Part shown: positions 37,637 through 45,937 of the stretch, piece by piece
Numbering within the stretch: position 1 is the first letter of the stretch
Layout of the letters: every line of letters begins with the position of its first letter
Assembly (NCBI GenBank): GCA_014879945.1
Contig: JACSRE010000381.1
Coordinates: 1-64,000, forward strand
DNA length: 64,000 nucleotides
Direction of reading: 5' to 3'
Origin: Myxococcus sp.
Lineage (GTDB): Bacteria > Myxococcota > Myxococcia > Myxococcales > Myxococcaceae
Notes under the pieces: model-generated
Seen by the model: only the letters and a program-made list of their open reading frames with translations
The model's database searches: none
Told to the model about the DNA's origin: nothing
Position numbers and translations under genes: made by a program

Positions 37637-39364
37637 TCAGGTCTTCGCGGGCTCTGACGCGGGCTCGGTCTGCGGCCAGTAGTCGTCTTTGCGGTCAGGG
37701 TGGCTGTACTCGTAGGGGCCCCGGTACACGTTGGGCAGCCCCTGCGGGAAGTTGCCGTGCGGCGGCGGCGACGGCGCCTGCCACTCGAGCGTGTTGGCGT
37801 TCCACGGGTTCATCGGCGCCTTCGGCCCGCGGAAGAGCGAGACGAAGAAGTTCACGAGGAAGACCACCTGGAAGGCCAGCAGCACCAGCAGCGAGATGGT
37901 GGCGAGAATTCGCAGGTCCTGCATGCCGGCCTTCATCAGGTCGGGGAAGTGGCGGTAGTCGTAGATGCGGCGGTGGTCGCCACGAATGCCGAGCAGGAAC
38001 AGCGGAATGAAGATGAAGTTGAAGGGGATGATGGTGCCCCAGAAGTGCACCTTGCCCCACGTCTCGTTCATCATCTTCCCGAACATCTTGGGGAACCAGT
38101 AGGTGATGGCCGCGAACGACCCGATGAAGGCGATGGGGAAGAACGTGTAGTGGAAGTGCGCCACCACGAAGTACGTGTCGTGGAAGTAGATGTCGGCGCC
38201 CGAGGCCCCCAGGAAGATGCCCGTCACGCCGCCGAGCAGGAACTCGGCGATGAACGCCAGCGCCCACAGCATCGGCGTGGTGAGCCGAATCGAGCCGCCG
38301 TAGAGGGTGCCGATGTAGACGAACACCATCTCGGCGACCGGAATCGAGATGAGCAGCGTGGTGACGCTGAACACGTTCGCCATTCGCGGGTCGATGCCGG
38401 CGATGAACTGGTGGTGCGCCCACACGAAGAACGAGAGCACGCCGGTGCCGATGGCCGTGTAGAGCACCGTCTTGTACGCGAAGAGCTTCTTGCGCGAGAA
38501 GACCGTGATGATCTCGGCGACGATGCCCATCGCGGGCAGCAGCACCACGTAGACCTCGGGGTGACCGAAGAACCAGAACAGGTGCTGCCACAGCACCGGG
38601 TCGCCGCCCTTGGCCGGGTCGAAGAAGCCGGTGCCCAGCTGCTGGTCGAACATCAGCATGATCGCGCCGGCGATCAGCGGGCCGACCGAGGCCATGAAGA
38701 GGATCGAGGCGATGATGATCATCCACACCACGATGGGCACGTCGAACATCTTCATGCCCGGCGCGCGCGAGTTCATCACCGTGGTGACGAAGTTGATGCC
38801 GCCCAGCAGGAAGGCCGCGAACTCGAGGGCCACCGCGAAGAGCCACATCGACGACCCCAGCCCGGTGAGGCTGTACTCGGCCTTGGCTGACAGCGGCGGG
38901 TACGACGTCCAGGCGCCGCCGAAGGCGCCGCCGGGCACGTAGAACGACGCCACGAGGATGATCGCGCTGATTAGGAACAGCTGGTACGAGAGCCGGTTCA
39001 GGCGCGGGAACACCATGTCATCGCAGCCGATCATCAGCGGGATGAGGTAGTTGCCGAGCGCGGCGATCAACACCGGCATCGCCACCCAGAAGATCATGAC
39101 CGAGCCGTGGGTCGTGACGAGCGCGTTGTAGTCGGTCGCCGTGACGCGGCCGTAGCCCGGCACCGACATGCCCGGAAACGCCAGCTGCATGCGGAACGCG
39201 TAGACGGTGAAGCCGCCCACCAGCGCCATCGCCATGCCGGTGAACAGGTACTGCATGGCGATCATCTTGTGGTCGGTGGACCAGAGGTACTTCTCGACGA
39301 AGCCCGGCTCGTGGTGAGCGTGGGCGTGATCGTGGCCGTGGTCGGCGTGGGCCGCGGTGCTCAT
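37637..39364 (-). CDS. cytochrome c oxidase subunit I
   Basis: HGSVMIFWVAMPVLIAALGNYLIPLMIG; WQHLFWFFGHPEVYVVLLPAMG; WAHHQF; DTYFVVAHFHYTFF. Confidence 0.97.
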   Translation of the reverse strand: MSTAAHADHGHDHAHAHHEPGFVEKYLWSTDHKMIAMQYLFTGMAMALVGGFTVYAFRMQLAFPGMSVPGYGRVTATDYNALVTTHGSVMIFWVAMPVLIAALGNYLIPLMIGCDDMVFPRLNRLSYQLFLISAIILVASFYVPGGAFGGAWTSYPPLSAKAEYSLTGLGSSMWLFAVALEFAAFLLGGINFVTTVMNSRAPGMKMFDVPIVVWMIIIASILFMASVGPLIAGAIMLMFDQQLGTGFFDPAKGGDPVLWQHLFWFFGHPEVYVVLLPAMGIVAEIITVFSRKKLFAYKTVLYTAIGTGVLSFFVWAHHQFIAGIDPRMANVFSVTTLLISIPVAEMVFVYIGTLYGGSIRLTTPMLWALAFIAEFLLGGVTGIFLGASGADIYFHDTYFVVAHFHYTFFPIAFIGSFAAITYWFPKMFGKMMNETWGKVHFWGTIIPFNFIFIPLFLLGIRGDHRRIYDYRHFPDLMKAGMQDLRILATISLLVLLAFQVVFLVNFFVSLFRGPKAPMNPWNANTLEWQAPSPPPHGNFPQGLPNVYRGPYEYSHPDRKDDYWPQTEPASEPAKT

Positions 39365-40080
39365 GGCATTCCTCCTGCGCTGGTCGGGGGCGTGGTGGGC
39401 GCCGCGTCAGCCAGCTTGGGCGCGTTGGCCTGGTTCCAGAGGCGGTGCGCCGCCTCGGTCTCGATCACGATGCGGGCCGGCATGATGCCGTGGCCGATGC
39501 CGCAGATCTCGGTGCACTGAATGTCGAACTGGCCGGTCTGGGTGGGCTTGAACCAGCCCTTGATGATGCGACCGGGAATGGCGTCTTGCTTGAGGCGGAA
39601 CACCGGCACCGAGAAGCTGTGCAGCACGTCGCGGCTGGTGAGCTCGAAGTGGTAGGTCTTGTTCAGCTCCACGTGGAGCTCGTCCACCGTCGTGATGTCG
39701 TCGGCGGTGTCGAGCTTGTTGTCGGGGCCCGGGTGCACGAACGTCCACGCCCACTGCTGGGCGATGACGCGCACGGTGCTGTTGGCCTCGGGCAGGTTGA
39801 TCTTCACCTCGTGCCACACCTTGATGGCCATCACGATGATGAGCACGTCGAACACCAGCGTCGCGTAGTGCGGGAGCGCGACCCACCGCTTCTCGTGCGG
39901 CTTCTCGCCCGACACGTACTGGGCCTTCACGTTCGGCCGCGCCTTGAACTTGAAGATCAGGCCGAAGAAGACCGCCTGCGCCAGCAAGAACCAGAAGCCG
40001 ACGATCGCGAGAATCAACAGAATGACATTGTCGATGTCACCCGCGTAGGTCGATGCAGACTCAACGTACTGGTCGATCAT
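39361..40080 (-). CDS. cytochrome c oxidase subunit II (CuA), without fused cytochrome c domain
   Basis: QQWAWTFVHPGPD; DVLHSFSVPVFRLKQDAIPGR; CuA QCTEICGIGHGIM; no CxxCH. Confidence 0.95.
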   Translation of the reverse strand: MIDQYVESASTYAGDIDNVILLILAIVGFWFLLAQAVFFGLIFKFKARPNVKAQYVSGEKPHEKRWVALPHYATLVFDVLIIVMAIKVWHEVKINLPEANSTVRVIAQQWAWTFVHPGPDNKLDTADDITTVDELHVELNKTYHFELTSRDVLHSFSVPVFRLKQDAIPGRIIKGWFKPTQTGQFDIQCTEICGIGHGIMPARIVIETEAAHRLWNQANAPKLADAAPTTPPTSAGGMP

Positions 40081-40094
40081 GTGCGCCGAACTCC

Positions 40095-40211
40095 TTACAG
40101 AACGAAGACGAACACGGCGCCGACGAACGCGACGGTACCGGCGATGAGGAGGAAGAAGAGGGTCTGCGCGAGCTTGTCTGAGCCAGCGGCAGGAGCGGGC
40201 GAGTCGGCCAT
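40095..40211 (-). CDS. 38-aa single-TM micro-protein upstream of coxII
   Basis: Read directly (below ORF-track cutoff): MADSPAPAAGSDKLAQTLFFLLIAGTVAFVGAVFVFVL*; GAGG 6-7 nt before ATG; lies between cytochrome c and coxII genes. Confidence 0.7.
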   Translation of the reverse strand: MADSPAPAAGSDKLAQTLFFLLIAGTVAFVGAVFVFVL

Positions 40212-40219
40212 GGGTGCCT

Positions 40220-40858
40220 CTAGCGGTTGAAGGTGGAGATGTGAGCGACCACGTTCTTCATGGCCTGCTCATCGGGGAGCGTCATCGACATCGGGCGCAT
40301 CTGGCCGCCGGTGACGTCGAGCGGGTTGGCGCCGCGAATGCCGCTCTTGAACTTCTTGAGCTGGCTGACGAGGTACCAGTCGTACTGGCCGGCCAGCGGG
40401 GGCGCGTTGAGCGCCTGGTTGCCCTGGCCCTTGTCGCCGTGACAGGCCAGGCAGGTGGCGTACGAGCCAGCGCCCGCGGCGGCGTCGGCGTCTTTGAGCG
40501 ACGGGGCCGACTTCACCGGCGCGAGCGTCGCGACGTAGGCGGCGACGGCCTTGACCTCGCCCTCGTCCATCATCTGGCGCGACATGGGGCGCATGCGCAG
40601 GCCCTCGAGATCTTCAGGGTGGGCGCCGCGGGCGCCGCTGCGGTACTTCGCCAATTGCGCCTCGACGTACCAGGCGGGCAGGCCGGCGATGTTGGGCGCC
40701 GCGATGTTCGCCTGCCCGGCGCCGTTCTCGCCGTGACACGAAGCACAGGCCGCGAAGAGCTCTTTGCCGGGCAGGGTCTTCTTCGCGCCGTCAGGCCTGA
40801 TGCAGCCCACGGTCGCGAGCCCCGCGACGAGAAGTGCGAAAGTGATGAGTCGGTGCAT
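40220..40858 (-). CDS. diheme cytochrome c lipoprotein (c4-like)
   Basis: Lipobox VAGLATVGC; CASCH and CLACH; tandem cytochrome c553/c4-like halves. Confidence 0.9.
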   Translation of the reverse strand: MHRLITFALLVAGLATVGCIRPDGAKKTLPGKELFAACASCHGENGAGQANIAAPNIAGLPAWYVEAQLAKYRSGARGAHPEDLEGLRMRPMSRQMMDEGEVKAVAAYVATLAPVKSAPSLKDADAAAGAGSYATCLACHGDKGQGNQALNAPPLAGQYDWYLVSQLKKFKSGIRGANPLDVTGGQMRPMSMTLPDEQAMKNVVAHISTFNR

Positions 40859-40992
40859 GTCGAATGCTCCACAGCGACGCAGGCGGTGCGGTGCTGGCCC
40901 TGCGCGTACCGCGGCGATTTGTCACAGGGTTCCCGACCTGCCAAGCGATTTACCGCCCCGCTCGCAAGCGTGGATCATCGGCCCGAACTGAC

Positions 40993-41006
40993 TTGCTGCA
41001 CATCAA
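40993..41006. promoter_or_regulatory. FNR/CRP-like palindrome upstream of cytochrome c / caa3 operon
   Basis: TTGCTGCACATCAA, 9 of 10 matches to TTGATnnnnATCAA. Confidence 0.3.
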
Positions 41007-41069
41007 GACAATCCACCTCATTGGCGTGATGTGGGTATCCGCGGGGCTTCTAGGCAACGGCCGCCCGAC

Positions 41070-42170
41070 TTATCCGCCATCGGGCAGGAACACGCCCGGG
41101 GTGGCGGCGAAGCGCTCGAGGCAGTGCCTGGAGCAGAAGACGTAGCGGTGGCCCTGGTGGGTGTGGGCCAGCGCGTCGGCGGTGGCGCGCACCTTCATGT
41201 GGCAGACCGGGTCGACCTCGACCGGGACGTCGGAAGTCGGGGTGGGCTCCGCGGGGGTCTCGAGCAGGTACTTCGTCAGCACCAGCAGCGCCTCGCCCGA
41301 GAGGTGGTCGTAGGCCGGCATGTGGAGCGGGTAGCCGCGGGCGCGCCTGGCGTCGGGGGCGAGCAGCGACTCCTTCACGTAGTCGGCGTCGAAGGTGGTG
41401 ACGAGCCCGTTGTCGAAGGTGACGCGCGAGCCGGCGCGCCCGAGGAGCGCGGGGGCCAGCTCGGGGGCCTCGTGGCAGGTGGCGCAGGACAGCGCGTGGT
41501 ACAGCTCGACGCCGACCGGGGCGCCCTGGGGTGCGGGCGGCGCTGGCGCGTTGGTGAGCGTGCGCACGGCGTTCTGGAGCGCCTTGAGGTCTTCCCGGTG
41601 CTCGCTGTCGAAGACGCCCCGCACCATGCCGGCGCCGTCGACCAGCACGAACACCGAGGAGTGGAGGATGGGGTCGAGCTCGCCCGGCTTGTTGGGCTCG
41701 GCGGTGACGTGAAAGCCAGCCGCGACGGCGGGAAGCGTCTTCGCGTCGGTGGCCAGCAGCTGCCAGCGCGTCTCATCGGGCGCCCACTTCTGGGCGTAGG
41801 CGGCGAGCACCGCCGGGGTGTCGTGCTCCGGGTCGACCGAGAACGAGACGAAGCGCACGTCGACGCCGGGGAGCGCGCGCTGCAGCTGCACCAGCTTCGC
41901 GGTCAACAGCGGGCAGACGGTGCGGCAGGTGGTGAAGATGAAGTTGGCGACCCAGACCTTCCCTGTGAGCGAGGGGCCGGTGACGGTGACGCCGTGCTGG
42001 TCGGGGAAGGCGAAGGCCGGCGCGGGGAAGAGCGGGGCCAGGGTCTTCTTCTCGGCGTGCGCGAGCGCCTCGGCCTTCTCGAGCGCGGCCGGCGGGCGCA
42101 GCTTGAGGGAGGCCAGGAAGCCGAGGGTGAAGAGCGCGAGGACGCCGAGGAGCGTGAGCCACTTCGCCAT
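41070..42170 (-). CDS. SCO1/SenC - cytochrome c - YHS triple-domain fusion protein
   Basis: ATG 42170 with TM; SCO FIFTTCRTVCPLLTAKLVQLQ, VSFSVDPEHDTP; CATCH heme motif; C-term VDPVCHMKVRATADALAHTHQGHRYVFCSRHCLERF. Confidence 0.88.
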   Translation of the reverse strand: MAKWLTLLGVLALFTLGFLASLKLRPPAALEKAEALAHAEKKTLAPLFPAPAFAFPDQHGVTVTGPSLTGKVWVANFIFTTCRTVCPLLTAKLVQLQRALPGVDVRFVSFSVDPEHDTPAVLAAYAQKWAPDETRWQLLATDAKTLPAVAAGFHVTAEPNKPGELDPILHSSVFVLVDGAGMVRGVFDSEHREDLKALQNAVRTLTNAPAPPAPQGAPVGVELYHALSCATCHEAPELAPALLGRAGSRVTFDNGLVTTFDADYVKESLLAPDARRARGYPLHMPAYDHLSGEALLVLTKYLLETPAEPTPTSDVPVEVDPVCHMKVRATADALAHTHQGHRYVFCSRHCLERFAATPGVFLPDGG

Positions 42171-42218
42171 GGCGCCCCTATACCCGCGCGGCGGCCACCG
42201 CGCTCGCGACACGACGCC

Positions 42219-42995
42219 TCACCTCACCGGCGCGGTGGGCCCGTCAGGGAGTGGGTGGGGGGCGCCGACGACCTCGAGCAGGCCGAGCCGCTCCGAGGCC
42301 ACGCAGAGGCCGTAGCCGAGGTCCACCTCGCCCGCGCGCATCGCGAAGTTGGCGGAGCGGGGCGCGTGGTGGTGGTTGTTCTGGTAGCCCTCGCCGAAGA
42401 CCAGCCACGCCACCAGCGGGTTGTTGCGCGAGTCGTCGGGCGTCTCGAAGTTCCGTGAGCCGTACGTGTGGGCGAAGGCGTTCACCATCCACCCCTGCAC
42501 GGGGTGGGTCATCATGCCCAGCCAGTAGGCCGCGCCGAGCAGCCACGCGCCGAAGGCGACGCCCAGCACCAGCGCCACGGCGGCGTGGAGCAGGTAGGGC
42601 AACGCCCACAGCCCGCGCCGGTTGAGCCAGCTGACCTCGAAGTCGAGGTCGCGCGAGAGCCTGGTCACCTCGGGCTCCTGGTGGATCAGCCGGGCCAGCA
42701 CCCGGTTGTACGACTTGAGCTGCGCGAGCATCAGCGGCAGCAGGCCGTGGTTGCGCGGGCTGTGCGGGTCGAGCGCGGTGTCCGAGTGCTCGTGGTGCAG
42801 CCGGTGCATGGTGCTCCAGCCTTTCGGGTCCAGGCCGGTCACCCAGCTCCCCGTGTGTACGACCATCCACCGAGCAAGCGACCCCAGCTTGACGGCGCCG
42901 TGGGTCAACCCGCGGTGATAGAGCACCGTGATGTAGTAGATGTTGACCATGTACATCGACAGGAAGGTCAGCAGACACAGCGAGAGGTAGAGCAC
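42219..42995 (-). CDS. delta-9-type fatty acid desaturase
   Basis: Histidine boxes HRGLTH, HRLHHEHSD, NNHHH. Confidence 0.92.
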   Translation of the reverse strand: MLYLSLCLLTFLSMYMVNIYYITVLYHRGLTHGAVKLGSLARWMVVHTGSWVTGLDPKGWSTMHRLHHEHSDTALDPHSPRNHGLLPLMLAQLKSYNRVLARLIHQEPEVTRLSRDLDFEVSWLNRRGLWALPYLLHAAVALVLGVAFGAWLLGAAYWLGMMTHPVQGWMVNAFAHTYGSRNFETPDDSRNNPLVAWLVFGEGYQNNHHHAPRSANFAMRAGEVDLGYGLCVASERLGLLEVVGAPHPLPDGPTAPVR

Positions 42996-43021
42996 GGCAG
43001 CTCCTTCGTGGGGGTTCTCAC

Positions 43022-43039
43022 AGTGTACAGTCGTGCACT
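43022..43039. promoter_or_regulatory. Putative FabR/DesT-type operator palindrome
   Basis: AGTGTACAGTCGTGCACT (arms AGTGTAC/GTGCACT, 6/7 complementary) between divergent desaturase and TetR genes. Confidence 0.55.
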
Positions 43040-43084
43040 CAAAATCGCAACGCTCGTTCTCCCGGGCGGTGATAGAGCCGTGAC

Positions 43085-43702
43085 ATGGGGCGACCCGAGC
43101 AGAAGGAGCAGACCCGGCGGCGGTTGATCGACGCGGCCCTGGCGCTGAGCGCGGCGCAGGGCTTCGGCGCGCTGAGCCTGAGGGAGATCGCGCGCGAGTC
43201 GGGCATCACCGCGACCGGCTTCTACCGGCACTTCCGGGACCTCGACGAGCTGGGCCTGGTGCTGGTCGACGAGGTGGCGCTGACGCTGCGGCAGCTCATC
43301 CGCGAGGCGCGCAGCCGCTTCAGGGAGCAGGGCGGCCGCACCCGCGCCTCGGTCGAGGCGTTCATGGACTACGCGCACCAGAAGCCGCACCTGTTCCGCC
43401 TGCTGTTGGGGGAGCGGCTCGGCGGCTCGACGGCGTTTCGCACGGCGCTGCGGAAGGAGATCGACCGCTTCGTGGCCGAGCTGAGCGACGACCTCGAGGC
43501 CCAGGCGCGGGCGGCGAAGCAGCCGACCGCCGACATTCCCTTCGCGGCCGAGGCCATCGTGGCCATCGTCTTCAGCGTGGGCGCCGAGGTGCTCGAGCTG
43601 CCGCGGCACCGGCACCAGGGGCTCGCCGACCGCATCATCAAAGAGGTGCACCTGGTGCTCAAGGGCGCGGGCTTTCCCCTCGCGCGCGCGCGCAAGCGCT
43701 GA
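43085..43702 (+). CDS. fabR: TetR family regulator, FabR/DesT-like
   Basis: QKEQTRRRLIDAALALSAAQGFGALSLREIARESGITATGFYRHFRDLDELGLVLVDE, close to FabR/DesT N-terminal HTH. Confidence 0.85.
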   Translation: MGRPEQKEQTRRRLIDAALALSAAQGFGALSLREIARESGITATGFYRHFRDLDELGLVLVDEVALTLRQLIREARSRFREQGGRTRASVEAFMDYAHQKPHLFRLLLGERLGGSTAFRTALRKEIDRFVAELSDDLEAQARAAKQPTADIPFAAEAIVAIVFSVGAEVLELPRHRHQGLADRIIKEVHLVLKGAGFPLARARKR

Positions 43703-43742
43703 GGCGAGCGGAGCCGGGGAGTTCGGGTTACGACGGCCCGGT

Positions 43743-44903
43743 ATGCCCGCGCCGCTCTCGCTCAAGGTGCTCGACGCCATCTCTGAGGTGCCGAAGGAGG
43801 CCTGGAACCGGCTCCTGGCCCCTGGAGAAGCGCCGGTCACCCGGTGGGAGTGGATCGACGCGATGGAGCAGTCGGGCTCGGCGGTGCGGGAGCGCGGCTG
43901 GCAGGCGCACCACCTCACCCTGTGGCGAGGCGAGACGCTCGTCGCCACCCTGCCCGCCTACCTGAAGTTCCACTCCATGGGCGAGTACGTCTACGACTTC
44001 GGCTGGGCGAACGCCGCGCAGCAGTTCGGCGTGCGCTACTACCCCAAGCTGCTCATCGGCATGCCGCTGTCGCCGGTCACGGCGCGCAAGCTCCACGTCG
44101 CCGGGGGTGAAGACGTCGAGGCGGTGCGCGGGGTGATGATGACCGCCGCGCTCGAGCTCGCCAAAGACGTCGGCGCCTCGTCGGTGCACGTGCTCTTTCC
44201 CCACGAAGACGAGGCGCTGGCGCTCGAGCAGCTGGGCTTCTTCCGTCGGGCGACGCTCCAGTACCACTGGCGAAACCCGGGCTACCGCACCTACGACGAC
44301 TACCTCTCGCGCTTCGACGCCAAGCGGCGGCACCAGCTCAAGCGGGAGCGCGGGGCGGCGGCCCAGCAGGGCCTGATGCTCCGCACCGTGCGCAGCGCGG
44401 AGCTCACCGGGGTGCACGCCTCGCTGGCGGCGCGCTTCTACGAGGCGACCGCGAGCCGCCACGCCTGGGGCCCGGTGCAGCTGACGCCCGAGTTCTTCCA
44501 GCGCGCCTTCTCGGCCATGCCCGACGCCATCGAGCTGGTGGTGGCGGAGCGGGGGCGCCAGGTGGTGGCCGGGGCCTTCAACCTGCACTCGCCGACGCAC
44601 CTGTTCGGCCGCTACTGGGGCGCCTTCGAGGAGCACCCGTTCCTGCACTTCAACGTGTGCCTCTACCACTCCATCGACGACTGCATCGCCGCGGGCCGGG
44701 TGGAGTTCGAGCCGGGCGCGGGGGGCGAGCACAAGATCAGCCGGGGCTTTCAACCCACGCGCGTGCACTCGGCGCACCGCCTGCTCGACGCGCGCTTCGA
44801 GCAGGCCGTTCGCCGCGCGTGCGACCGTGAAGCCGCCGAGGTCGACCGGGTGGTGGCCGAGTCGCTGGCCATCGCCGGCATGAAGCCGTGGGGGCCGAGG
44901 TAG
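43743..44903 (+). CDS. GNAT / peptidogalycan biosynthesis family protein (PF04339-like)
   Basis: PVTRWEWIDAMEQSGSA...GWQAHHLTLW...FHSMGEYVYDFGWANAAQQFGVRYYPKLLIGMPLSPVTARKL. Confidence 0.88.
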   Translation: MPAPLSLKVLDAISEVPKEAWNRLLAPGEAPVTRWEWIDAMEQSGSAVRERGWQAHHLTLWRGETLVATLPAYLKFHSMGEYVYDFGWANAAQQFGVRYYPKLLIGMPLSPVTARKLHVAGGEDVEAVRGVMMTAALELAKDVGASSVHVLFPHEDEALALEQLGFFRRATLQYHWRNPGYRTYDDYLSRFDAKRRHQLKRERGAAAQQGLMLRTVRSAELTGVHASLAARFYEATASRHAWGPVQLTPEFFQRAFSAMPDAIELVVAERGRQVVAGAFNLHSPTHLFGRYWGAFEEHPFLHFNVCLYHSIDDCIAAGRVEFEPGAGGEHKISRGFQPTRVHSAHRLLDARFEQAVRRACDREAAEVDRVVAESLAIAGMKPWGPR

Positions 44904-44956
44904 CGTCGCGGGCCTGGAGGCGGCGGCGCATCCGTGACGGCCGCCGCGACTCTGCT

Positions 44957-45550
44957 ATGAGGGCTCGGGTGCGGTTGCCCCTCGTCCTCACCCTCTGCGC
45001 GGCCTCGTTCGCCTGCGGCCCGACGGTGCCCTCGTACGCCTCGAGCCTGTTCGAGGGCGACGACGAGACGTGGACGGTGACCGGCAACGGCGACGTCGAG
45101 CGGCCCAGCTTCCAGGCCACCGGGGGCAACCAGAACGGCAACATCTGCGCGACCGATGCGCTGGCGGGCGACATCTTCTATTTCGTCGCGCCGGCGAAGT
45201 ACCTGGGCAACGTCAGCGTGGTGTACGGCAAGCGGTTGACGTTCGACCTGAAGACCTCGAGCCAGTTCATGTTGATCAAGGGCCGCGACGTGGTGCTCAA
45301 CGGCGGCGGGCTGGCCCTCATCCAGAACTTCCGCGACGTGCCGGGCCGCGACTGGTCGCCCCGCAGCTTCACGCTCGACGACCAGTCGGGCTGGCTGGTG
45401 GACTCCGCGACGTCCACGGGAGAGCCCGCGAGCGAGGAGCAGCTGCGCACGGTGCTGCGCAACCTCACCGCCATTCGCCTGCGCGGAGAGTTCGTCGACG
45501 GGCCGGGCGACACCACCTGCCTCGACAACGTGTACTTCGGGACGCCGTGA
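44957..45550 (+). CDS. lipoprotein with laminin B (laminin IV)-like domain
   Basis: LCAASFAC lipobox; GDVERPSFQATGGNQNGNICATDALAGDIFYFVAPAKYLGNVSVVYGKRLTFDLKTSS...VLRNLTAIRLRGEFVDGPGDTTCLDNVYF. Confidence 0.8.
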   Translation: MRARVRLPLVLTLCAASFACGPTVPSYASSLFEGDDETWTVTGNGDVERPSFQATGGNQNGNICATDALAGDIFYFVAPAKYLGNVSVVYGKRLTFDLKTSSQFMLIKGRDVVLNGGGLALIQNFRDVPGRDWSPRSFTLDDQSGWLVDSATSTGEPASEEQLRTVLRNLTAIRLRGEFVDGPGDTTCLDNVYFGTP

Positions 45551-45870
45551 GCGCGCGGGAGTGCACGCAGTGCGGCGCGTGCTGCGTCGCGCCCGACATC
45601 GCCGCCCTCGACAAGCCGCTCGGCCTGGCCTGCCCGCACCTGGGCCCCGACGCCCGCTGCCTGGCCTACCAGTCACGGCCGCAGGTGTGCCGCGACTACC
45701 AGGCCGACGAGCTGTGCGACCGCATCGCCGCGCCGACGCTCGAGGCGCGGGTGGCGAAGTACCTGGCGCACTTCGAGCTGCAGGCCGAGGCCGATGCGGT
45801 GGCGCGCTCGGGGCTGACGAGCCGGGCGGCCTTCTTCGCGCGCAAGGCGCGCCTCGACACCTCGAGGTGA
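45547..45870 (+). CDS. YkgJ family cysteine cluster protein
   Basis: ECTQCGACCVAPDIA...CPHLGPDARCLAYQSRPQVCRDYQ; GTGA overlap with upstream gene. Confidence 0.88.
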   Translation: MSARECTQCGACCVAPDIAALDKPLGLACPHLGPDARCLAYQSRPQVCRDYQADELCDRIAAPTLEARVAKYLAHFELQAEADAVARSGLTSRAAFFARKARLDTSR

Positions 45871-45937
45871 TGGAGGGTGCAAGCGGTCGCGCGGTGGAAG
45901 ACACTCGCCGCGCGGTTCTTCTTCGCGGAGGCGCTCC

